A stretch of 64,000 nucleotides of DNA, from positions 248,001 to 312,000 of the forward strand of contig CAVXJC010000003.1 of assembly GCA_963762075.1 (NCBI GenBank), given 5' to 3'. The notes under the pieces are model-generated. The model did no database searches, was not told where the DNA came from, and worked only from the letters and a program-made list of their open reading frames with translations. Shown here one piece after another: positions 52,810 through 60,003 of the stretch (position 1 is the first letter of the stretch; every line of letters begins with the position of its first letter). A program made the position numbers and the translations under genes. The DNA is from JAOUEA01 sp963762075 (lineage in GTDB: Bacteria; Actinomycetota; UBA4738; HRBIN12).

Positions 52810-54015
52810 ATGGCTCTGACCGCGGCACGCGCAGACGACATCACGGTGCGGGCGCTGATCGACGACCCGTATCCGATCTATGCGCGGCTGCGGCGGGAAT
52901 CGCCCGCGTGCTACGTGGCGGCCGTCGGCCTGTGGTTCGTGACGCGCTGGACCGACGTCGTGGCCGCGGCCGAAGATGCCGCGGCGTTCCCGGCCTCCAT
53001 GGCCGTCTCACCACTCGACCGCACCCTTGGTGGGCGCAACGTGCTCACGGTCGACGGGCTGGAGCACGAGCGCTGGCGAGCGCCGATGGAAACCACGCTC
53101 CGTCCTCGCAAGGTCGAGTCCGTCGCACCCTCGATCGTGGAGCGCATCGCGAACGAGCTGATCGACGGGTTCGCCGCCGACGGCGAGGCCGACCTGAAGG
53201 CCGACTACTGCGAGCCGCTCGCGGCGTCCTCGCTCGGCGAGGTGATCGGCTTGCAAGGGCTCAGCGCGTCGACCTTGCAGCGGTGGTTCCACGACCTCGC
53301 GATCGGCACCTCGAACTACGAGGGAGACGCCGAGAAGCAGGCCGTGGCGGATCGGACCAGCGCCGAGATCGACGAGACGCTCCGGCCGCGCCTCGCCCAG
53401 CTCCTCGACAGCCCCGACGGCTCGATGGTCTCCGACATGCTGCATGCCGAGACCGGCGACCTCGACGAGCGCATGCGAGCCTTCATGCCGACCCTGAAGC
53501 TCGCGCTGATCGGGGGGCTCCAGGAACCGGCCGACGGCCTCGGGTCGACGATCGCAGGCATCCTCGGCAACGAGGACCATCGGGCGGCGTTCCTCGATGA
53601 CCCCGCGGGCCTCGCGCGACGAGCCGTCGACGAGGGCATCAGGTGGGTGTCGCCGATCGGCACGCAGGGGCGTGCCGCCGGACCGGATGTGTCGATCGCG
53701 GGCGTCGAGATCCCCGAGGGCGAGGCCGTCGGGCTCATCATCCCGTCGGCCAACCGTGACGAGGAGGTGTGGGGTCCGAGCGCAGACTCCTACGATCTCT
53801 TCCGGGCTCGCCACGCCAACGCCGCGTTCGGGTTCGGGCCGCATTTCTGCGTGGGCCACCAGCTTGCGCGTCTGCAGATGCGGATCGGCCTCCGCCTGCT
53901 CGTGGAGCGTCTCCCGGGCATCCACCTCGATCCGCAACGACCGCCGAGCTTCCGGGGCTGGGAGTACCGAGGTCCGGTGAGCCTGCACGCGAGGTGGCCC
54001 GACCGCGTCCGCTAG
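52810..54015 (+). CDS. Cytochrome P450
   Basis: Soluble bacterial P450 of 401 residues. The heme-binding loop is FGFGPHFCVG with Cys347 as the thiolate ligand, and the ExxR motif is EGIR (275-278). The I-helix reads GGLQEPAD (235-242): the usual proton-relay Thr is replaced by Pro240 while Glu239 is kept, which is unusual and may affect oxygen activation. No redox partner is in the same operon, but a Rieske ferredoxin and a reductase are 2.9 kb downstream. It is the last gene of the catabolic arm. Confidence 0.93.
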   Translation: MALTAARADDITVRALIDDPYPIYARLRRESPACYVAAVGLWFVTRWTDVVAAAEDAAAFPASMAVSPLDRTLGGRNVLTVDGLEHERWRAPMETTLRPRKVESVAPSIVERIANELIDGFAADGEADLKADYCEPLAASSLGEVIGLQGLSASTLQRWFHDLAIGTSNYEGDAEKQAVADRTSAEIDETLRPRLAQLLDSPDGSMVSDMLHAETGDLDERMRAFMPTLKLALIGGLQEPADGLGSTIAGILGNEDHRAAFLDDPAGLARRAVDEGIRWVSPIGTQGRAAGPDVSIAGVEIPEGEAVGLIIPSANRDEEVWGPSADSYDLFRARHANAAFGFGPHFCVGHQLARLQMRIGLRLLVERLPGIHLDPQRPPSFRGWEYRGPVSLHARWPDRVR

Positions 54016-54018
54016 GCT
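54013..54018 (+). promoter_or_regulatory. -10 element of gatB overlapping a stop codon
   Basis: TAGGCT ends seven bases before the gatB ATG. Its TAG is the P450 stop codon. gatB therefore appears to have its own leaderless promoter instead of depending on gatCA. Confidence 0.5.
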
Positions 54019-54025
54019 GACCACG

Positions 54026-55474
54026 ATGGAGTACGAAGCTGTCATCGGGCTCGAGTGTCACGTGGAGCTCAGCACCGAGACGAAGATGTTCTGCGGATGC
54101 CGCAACGCGTTCGGGGCGCCACCCAACACCAACGTCTGCCCCGTCTGTCTCGGTCATCCCGGCTCGCTGCCCGTCCCAAACCGCGAGGCGATCCGGCGCA
54201 TCATCACGATCGGGCTCGCGCTCGGCAGCCGGATCGCGCCGCACTCGCTCTTCCATCGGAAGAACTACTTCTATCCGGACATGCCGAAGAACTTCCAGAT
54301 CAGCCAGTACGACCTGCCGATCTGCATCGGCGGCCATCTCGACGTGGAATTGCCCGACGGGTCGACGAGCAGGGTCGGCATCACGCGTGTGCACATGGAA
54401 GAGGACACCGGCAAGACGACGCACTCGAGCACGAGCGGGCGCATCCACGACGCCGACGCCGCCCTCGTCGACTTCAACCGCGCGGGCGTGCCTCTCGTGG
54501 AATGCGTGAGCGAACCCGACATGCGCTCGCCGGAGGAGGCAGGCGCGTACCTGCGCGAGCTTCGTGCCACGCTCGAGTCGCTCGACGTGAGCGACGTTCG
54601 CATGGAAGAGGGCTCCCTGCGTTGCGACGCCAACGTCTCGATGCGTCCGGCAGGGGCGAGCGAGCTGGGCACGAAGGTCGAGATCAAGAACATGAATTCG
54701 GTTCGGTCGCTCGAGCGCGCGCTCGCGTACGAGATCGCACGCCAGACCAAGGCGCTCGAAGCGGCCGAGCCGATCGTGCAGGAGACCCGCCACTGGAACG
54801 AGGACGCCGGCGCGACGGCGACCATGCGTTCAAAGGAGGAAGCCTTCGACTACCGCTACTTCCCCGAGCCCGACATCCCGGCGATCGAGCCTGCGCTCGA
54901 GTGGGTCGAGGAGCTTCGAGCTGCCCTGCCCGAGCTGCCGCGCGCCCGGCGTGCACGCTACATCGCCGAGTACGGGCTGAAGCTCGAGGTCGCCCGCGTG
55001 CTCGTCGCCGATCGCGCCGCCTCCGGGCTGTTCGAGCAGACAGTGGCGCTCGGCGCCGCACCTGCGGCCGCCGCCAACTGGGTGACGCAGGATCTCGCCG
55101 GCTTCACGAACAAGCACGGTGCCGAGGCGACGGCACGGGTCACCGCGAGGCACCTGGCCGACCTGCTCGCGCTGGTGGCCGATGGCTCGATCAGCGGCGC
55201 CGGCGCGAAGCAGGCGCTCGAAGAAGTCGTCGAGACCGGCCGCGACGTCGATTCGATCGTCGAACGCCGCGGCCTGCGGCAGGTCTCGGACTCGGGCGCG
55301 CTGGGCACGATCGTCGAGCAAGTGCTCGCCGACAACGCTGAAGCGGCCGAGAAGTTCCGATCGGGCAACGAGAGCGTGGTCGGTTTCCTGGTCGGGCAGG
55401 TCATGAAGGCCTCAGGGGGCTCCGCGAACCCGAAGCTCGCGCAGGAGCTGTTGCGCGAGCGCCTGCAGAGCTGA
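54026..55474 (+). CDS. gatB: Asp/Glu-tRNA amidotransferase subunit B
   Basis: tRNA-binding and kinase subunit of GatCAB, 482 residues. It starts with the family motif YEAVIGLECHVELSTETKMF, has Cys pairs around CGCRNAF and CPVCLG, then FHRKNYFYPDMPKNFQISQY, and ends in the helical and tail (YqeY-like) domain that grips the tRNA. It phosphorylates the Glu/Asp on the tRNA before amidation. In most actinobacteria it lies close to gatA; here a 12.7-kb catabolic block separates them. Confidence 0.96.
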   Translation: MEYEAVIGLECHVELSTETKMFCGCRNAFGAPPNTNVCPVCLGHPGSLPVPNREAIRRIITIGLALGSRIAPHSLFHRKNYFYPDMPKNFQISQYDLPICIGGHLDVELPDGSTSRVGITRVHMEEDTGKTTHSSTSGRIHDADAALVDFNRAGVPLVECVSEPDMRSPEEAGAYLRELRATLESLDVSDVRMEEGSLRCDANVSMRPAGASELGTKVEIKNMNSVRSLERALAYEIARQTKALEAAEPIVQETRHWNEDAGATATMRSKEEAFDYRYFPEPDIPAIEPALEWVEELRAALPELPRARRARYIAEYGLKLEVARVLVADRAASGLFEQTVALGAAPAAAANWVTQDLAGFTNKHGAEATARVTARHLADLLALVADGSISGAGAKQALEEVVETGRDVDSIVERRGLRQVSDSGALGTIVEQVLADNAEAAEKFRSGNESVVGFLVGQVMKASGGSANPKLAQELLRERLQS

Positions 55475-55484
55475 GGGCGTGCCG

Positions 55485-56852
55485 ATGGCCGGGGCCCCAG
55501 CAGGCCGACCGAGGCGCATCCCCCTCTGGCAGCTCGCTCTCTATGCGATCTCCAGCCTCGTGCTCGGCGCGGTGCATCCCTTCGTGCGCATGTGGCGCTC
55601 GACCGACCCGATCGACAGCTACGCGCTGAACCACTTCTCGAGCGTCGCCGGCGACGCGATGCTCGCGATCGCTCTGGCGGACTCCGTCTTCTTCTCGCTG
55701 CCGGTGGGAGAGGCGAAGCTGCGCGTCGCGGCGTATCTCGCGATCACGATGCTGCCGCTCGCGCTCGCAGGGCCGCTGCTCGTACCGCTGCTCGATCGGG
55801 CGGGACCGCGCCGGCTGATCGCGTTCGGCTCGGCTGCCGGCCGCGCAGCAATCGCGATCTATGCGGCGCCGCGTTTCGGCACGCTGGTGCTCTTTCCGGC
55901 GGCCCTCGCCCTGCTCGTGCTCTCGAGGGTGCACGCCATCACGAAGAACGGGCTCACGATCGCGTACGCAGGCTCGGGCGACGGGCTGATGCGAGCCAAC
56001 GCGCGACTGGGTCGCCTCGCCGCCGTGGGAGCGATCGTCGCGGCACCCGTCGCGTTCGCCGCGATCCGCTTGGGCGGGCCGCCGGCCGCGATCTACGCGG
56101 CGGCCGCGGTCTACGCCATCTCCGCGCTCCTCACGTTGCGGCTGTCGCATCCCGGCCGCCGCCTCTCGGCCGACCGGTCGTCGCGCGATCGACCCCCGAG
56201 CCGAAGAGCCGTCGGACGCCGCGGCGCCGTTCCGGCGCTCGCGGTGCCCGCGGTCGGCGCGGTCGGCATGCGCGCCGCGAGCGGCTTCCTGCTCTTCCTT
56301 CTCGCGTTCTCACTGCGCGTCGACGAGGCGCCCGTGTACTGGTTCGCCGTGCTCGCGGGCGCCGGCGTGCTCGGCACGTTCATCGCCGACGTCGTGGCGC
56401 CACGCGCACCCCGCAGCACGCGAGAGGAAGCTGTCGTGATCGCCTCGGTGAGCGCCGCCTGCATCGGTGCCGTGCTCGCGTTCGAGCTCTTCGGCCTGCC
56501 ACTGCTCACCGTGTTCGCGCTCGTGGCCGGCGCGGCAACCGAGCTCGGCAGGCTCGCGTTCCAGAGCCTGATGCAGCGCCACGCACCTCCGGGCGCACAG
56601 GGGCGCGTGTTCGTGCGATACGAGGTGATGCTGCAGCTCGCATGGGCCGCGGGCGCGTTCGCGCCTGTGTTGCTGTCGATCGACTTCCGCGTGGGCATCT
56701 TGACGCTCGCCGCGTTCTACGGCGTGCTCGGCGTCGGTACGGTGCTCGGGGGCGCGATCGGGCGGACGAGGCATCGTCGCCGACCCTGCCGCCTCCCCCT
56801 CCTGAACCTCGAGCTCGAGCGGGCGATGAGCTGCTGCGGCGCTGCGGCGTAA
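55485..56852 (+). CDS. MFS-like membrane protein
   Basis: A 455-residue protein with 11-12 hydrophobic helices and a basic central loop of about 35 residues (rich in Arg/Ser/Pro), the usual two-half layout of the major facilitator superfamily. No substrate motif is recognised. The C-terminus has a Cys pair (SCCGAAA). ATG 55485 is preferred to GTG 55479 because a GAGG site lies at a proper distance. It follows gatB by ten bases. Confidence 0.75.
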   Translation: MAGAPAGRPRRIPLWQLALYAISSLVLGAVHPFVRMWRSTDPIDSYALNHFSSVAGDAMLAIALADSVFFSLPVGEAKLRVAAYLAITMLPLALAGPLLVPLLDRAGPRRLIAFGSAAGRAAIAIYAAPRFGTLVLFPAALALLVLSRVHAITKNGLTIAYAGSGDGLMRANARLGRLAAVGAIVAAPVAFAAIRLGGPPAAIYAAAAVYAISALLTLRLSHPGRRLSADRSSRDRPPSRRAVGRRGAVPALAVPAVGAVGMRAASGFLLFLLAFSLRVDEAPVYWFAVLAGAGVLGTFIADVVAPRAPRSTREEAVVIASVSAACIGAVLAFELFGLPLLTVFALVAGAATELGRLAFQSLMQRHAPPGAQGRVFVRYEVMLQLAWAAGAFAPVLLSIDFRVGILTLAAFYGVLGVGTVLGGAIGRTRHRRRPCRLPLLNLELERAMSCCGAAA

Positions 56853-56904
56853 GCTCCATGCGAGCGCGCCCGCCGGGCGCCGGTCGATCAATGGAGGTGC
56901 ACAC

Positions 56905-57216
56905 GTGGCCGAGTGGATCACCGTCGGCAAGCCCGACGAGGTCGCCGAGGGCGACGCGAATGCGTTCGATGTGAACGGGGCCCAGATCGCGGTCGCCCGT
57001 GTCGACGGCAACCTCTACGCGTTCAGCGACATCTGCACCCACCGTGAGTGCAATCTCTCCCTCGGGGGCGAGATCGATGGCACGACGATCGAGTGCGAGT
57101 GTCACGGCAGCATCTTCGAGATGACCGACGGCGAGGTCGTGCAGGGGCCGGCCACCGAGCCGATCGCGACGTTCCCCGTGTCGGAAGACGGGGGAGAGCT
57201 GAAGATCGAGGCCTGA
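56905..57216 (+). CDS. Rieske-type ferredoxin
   Basis: A 103-residue [2Fe-2S] Rieske protein, the kind that feeds electrons to dioxygenases or other oxygenases. Ligands are Cys44 and His46 (CTH) and Cys64 and His67 (CECH); Cys66 between them is extra. The ribosome site GGAGG lies before the GTG. It is followed after 12 bases by a ferredoxin reductase, so the two should form an electron-transfer chain. The oxygenase served is not adjacent; the P450 at 52.8 kb is one candidate. Confidence 0.92.
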   Translation: MAEWITVGKPDEVAEGDANAFDVNGAQIAVARVDGNLYAFSDICTHRECNLSLGGEIDGTTIECECHGSIFEMTDGEVVQGPATEPIATFPVSEDGGELKIEA

Positions 57217-57228
57217 GGGAGCTCGTTC

Positions 57229-58464
57229 ATGCCCGATCGCACGTTCGTGATCGTCGGTGGTTCGCTCGCCGGCGCCACCGCCGCCGCCACGTTGCGTGAC
57301 GAGGGCTACGACGGCCGGCTCGTGCTGGTCGGGGCAGAACCGCTTCCCCCGTACGAGCGCCCGGCGCTCTCGAAGGAGTTCCTGCGCGGCGAGCAGTCGC
57401 TCGAGGAGCAGTACGTGCGTCCCGAGCAGTGGTACGGCGAGAACGATGTCGACGCGCGGTTCGGCGCGCGCGCCGTGCAGCTCGATGTGGCCCGGCGCGA
57501 GGTGGTGCTCGCCGGCGGCGAGCGCATCGCCTATGCCGCCCTGCTCGTCGCCACGGGAAGCCGCAACCGCAAGCTCGACGTGCCGGGATCGTCCCTGCCC
57601 GGCGTATTCGACCTGCGCCACGCCGACGATGCCGAGCGCATCAAGCGAGCGGCTGCCGGCGGCGCTCGGGTCGTGTGCGTGGGCATGGGTTTCATCGGCG
57701 CCGAGGTCGCCGCCTCGATGCGCACGCTCGGCCACGATGTCACGGTCGTCGAGGTCTTCGAGACCGCCCTGTACAGGGTGCTCGGTCCCGAGATCGGCCG
57801 GTCGCTCGAAGGGCTTCATCGAGATCACGGGGTGCAGATGCTGTTCAATGAAGCCGTGGCGACCTTCGAGGGCGACGGAAGGCTCGAGGCTGTCGTCACG
57901 AGTGGCGGACGGCGCATCGACGCCGATGTCGCCATCGTGGGCGTCGGCACCGAGCCGAGCGTGGAGCTCATGGCGGGCACCGGGCTCGACCAGGGCGGCG
58001 GCGTCCCCGTCGGACCGACGCTCGAGACCACCGTGCCCGGTGTGTTCGCTGCGGGTGATGTCGCCCGCCACGAGCATCCGGTGTTCGGGCCGATCCGGGT
58101 GGAGCACTTCGACAACGCGATCAAGATGGGCCAGGCGGCGGCGCGGAACATGCTCGGCGCCGGCGAGGTCTTCGCCGACCCGCACTGGTTCTGGTCTGAT
58201 CAGTACGACTCCCAGGTGCAGATGGTCGGGTACGCCGCCACGTGGGACCGCATGGTCGTGCGCGGCTCGATCGAGGACCGATCGTTCTGCGCGTTCCTGC
58301 TCGATGCCGACGGGGTCGTGCGCTCGGCCGTGAGCCTCGACTACAAGCGCGACGTTCGCCGTTCCTTCGGCCTGATCTCGGCCCAGGTCGCTCCCGACCC
58401 CGATTCCCTCGCAGACCCCGAGGTCGACCTCCGCACGCTCGTGCCGGCGACGAAGGAAGCCTGA
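57229..58464 (+). CDS. FAD-dependent ferredoxin reductase
   Basis: A 411-residue flavoprotein of the putidaredoxin/rubredoxin reductase family. The FAD motif VGGSLAGATAA is at the N-terminus, the NAD motif VGMGFIGAEVA in the middle, and the second FAD motif GVFAAGDVAR near residue 275. A C-terminal domain with WFWSDQYD is typical of oxygenase-coupled reductases. It should move electrons from NADH to the Rieske protein encoded just upstream. Confidence 0.92.
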   Translation: MPDRTFVIVGGSLAGATAAATLRDEGYDGRLVLVGAEPLPPYERPALSKEFLRGEQSLEEQYVRPEQWYGENDVDARFGARAVQLDVARREVVLAGGERIAYAALLVATGSRNRKLDVPGSSLPGVFDLRHADDAERIKRAAAGGARVVCVGMGFIGAEVAASMRTLGHDVTVVEVFETALYRVLGPEIGRSLEGLHRDHGVQMLFNEAVATFEGDGRLEAVVTSGGRRIDADVAIVGVGTEPSVELMAGTGLDQGGGVPVGPTLETTVPGVFAAGDVARHEHPVFGPIRVEHFDNAIKMGQAAARNMLGAGEVFADPHWFWSDQYDSQVQMVGYAATWDRMVVRGSIEDRSFCAFLLDADGVVRSAVSLDYKRDVRRSFGLISAQVAPDPDSLADPEVDLRTLVPATKEA

Positions 58465-58467
58465 CCG

Positions 58468-58704
58468 ATGCATATCGGCGGCCCGGCCATCGGTCACCCC
58501 GTCTGAGACCTCGCCCTTCAACGCCGCATCCGTGAGGTGCGGCGAGACCGAACGGCGAAAGCGGTCGCGCGAGCCCGCGGCAAGCTTTCGATGCTCGACC
58601 GCGTGCTCGGGCGAGAACCCGGCGGACGCCCCCTCCCGGTCGAGCTCGACCCAGACTCCTTCGTCGATCGCGGCGACGACGTCTGGAAGGCCCTGCGCTT
58701 CTAG
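58468..58704 (+). pseudogene. Small ORF interrupted by an in-frame TGA
   Basis: An ATG at 58468, three bases after the reductase stop and behind an AAGGAAG site, opens a frame of 12 codons to a TGA at 58504. The same frame then runs on without a stop for 65 codons to a TAG at 58702, with protein-like content (AVARARGKLSMLDRVLGREP ... SFVDRGDDVWKALRF). A GTG at 58537 could start a 55-residue product. I do not recognise the family. A TGG-to-TGA change is the simplest reading. A hairpin 18 bases past the TGA would be needed for selenocysteine and is present, but no selenocysteine genes are seen. Confidence 0.35.
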
Positions 58705-58712
58705 CGTCGAAG

Positions 58713-58806
58713 TAGTCTGTCTCAGACTAGACCAATCGAGCCTCGCGCTGAGGGTCGTCGGACCCGTCGACGCCCCCTGCTACGCTGACGTTTCGAGCCC
58801 GAAACG
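58713..58806 (+). promoter_or_regulatory. Two palindromes and promoter of the serine operon
   Basis: A perfect inverted repeat TAGTCTG-TCT-CAGACTA lies at 58713-58729. The -10 TACGCT is at 58781-58786. A second perfect repeat CGTTTCG-AGCC-CGAAACG at 58789-58806 covers the probable transcription start. Both look like operators for the aminotransferase-serA operon; the first could instead be a terminator for the upstream gene. Confidence 0.5.
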
Positions 58807-58829
58807 AGACACAGGAGTTGATCCGCACC

Positions 58830-59990
58830 GTGAACAGGCCCGAGATCATCCTGGCACCAGGCCCGACCCCCATCCCGCCCGAGGTGTTGCTCGCGCAGGG
58901 CAGCCCGCTCGTCTACCACCGCGGGCCGGGCTTCGGAAGCATCATGCGAGGCGTCACGTCGCGCCTGAAGGAGCTCTACCGCACAGACTCCGCCGACGTG
59001 CTGCTCATGACGTCGAGCGGCACCGGTGGGCTGGAGTCGGCCATCGCGAACTGCTTCTCACCGGGAGACGAGGTGTTGGTGCCCGTTGCGGGCTTCTTCG
59101 CCGAGCGCTTCAAGGCGCTCGCAGAGACGTTCGGACTCACGGTGCGAACCGTCGACTTCGAGTGGGGCGAGCGCATCCGGCCCGACGAAGTCGCGGCCGC
59201 CATCGCCGACCACCCGGTCAAGGCCGTGCTGCTCACGCAGTCCGAAACATCGACGGGCGTGATACAGCCGATCGAACAGCTCGCGAGGGTTGCCAACGAT
59301 GCCGGAGCCATGGTGATCGTCGACGTCGTCTCATCGCTCGGGGCGGTGCCCTTCGACTTCGACGCCTGGGGCATCGACGTGGCGGTCGGTGGCTCGCAGA
59401 AGGCGCTCAGCGCCTCGCCGGGCATCGCGTTCGTCGCGATCAGCGATCGGGCCTGGGAAGCATCGCGCACCGCGACGAACCCCCGCTTCTACTTCGACTG
59501 GGCCACGTACAAGAAGTTCGCCGACCTTCCGCACCCGGAGAATCCGTGGACCCCTGCGATCAGCGTCATGCAGGGTCTACAGGCCGCGCTCGAGCTGTAC
59601 TTCCAAGACGGTGTCGAGGCCGCGATGCACCGCCACGAGATGCTCTCGCGCGCCGTCAAGGAAGGCGCGAAAGCTCTCGGGCTCGACCTGTTCGGCGAGG
59701 GCCTCGACGACAACTGGACGGTCACGGCGATCCGCGCTCCCGAGTCGGCCGACGCCGACACGATCAGCGACACCATCCGCGCCGAGCACGGGTGCGTCCT
59801 CGCCCCGGGCCAGGGCCCGTTGAAGGGAAAGGTCTTCCGCATCGGGCACTTCGGGTACTTCAGCGAGCTCGACATCATCAGGGGGCTCGCCGCGCTGGAG
59901 ATGACGCTCGAGTCGCTGGACCACCCCGTGAAGCGCGGCGCCGCGGTGGCCGCGGCCGAGACCGTGTTCATGGAAGCGCGCACCTCCTGA
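58830..59990 (+). CDS. Class V aminotransferase (probable serine pathway)
   Basis: PLP enzyme of about 386 residues in the serine-glyoxylate / alanine-glyoxylate / phosphoserine group. Marks are the start PEIILAPGPTPIPPEV, the TSSGTGGLESA loop, the PLP-binding Asp in IVDVVSSLGA and the Schiff-base Lys in GGSQKALSASPG. Being 13 bases upstream of serA, it may be the phosphoserine aminotransferase of this organism. GTG 58830 is used; a TTG at 58818 directly abuts the AGGAG site and is less likely. Confidence 0.87.
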   Translation: MNRPEIILAPGPTPIPPEVLLAQGSPLVYHRGPGFGSIMRGVTSRLKELYRTDSADVLLMTSSGTGGLESAIANCFSPGDEVLVPVAGFFAERFKALAETFGLTVRTVDFEWGERIRPDEVAAAIADHPVKAVLLTQSETSTGVIQPIEQLARVANDAGAMVIVDVVSSLGAVPFDFDAWGIDVAVGGSQKALSASPGIAFVAISDRAWEASRTATNPRFYFDWATYKKFADLPHPENPWTPAISVMQGLQAALELYFQDGVEAAMHRHEMLSRAVKEGAKALGLDLFGEGLDDNWTVTAIRAPESADADTISDTIRAEHGCVLAPGQGPLKGKVFRIGHFGYFSELDIIRGLAALEMTLESLDHPVKRGAAVAAAETVFMEARTS

Positions 59991-60003
59991 GGCGGGCGAG
60001 TCA

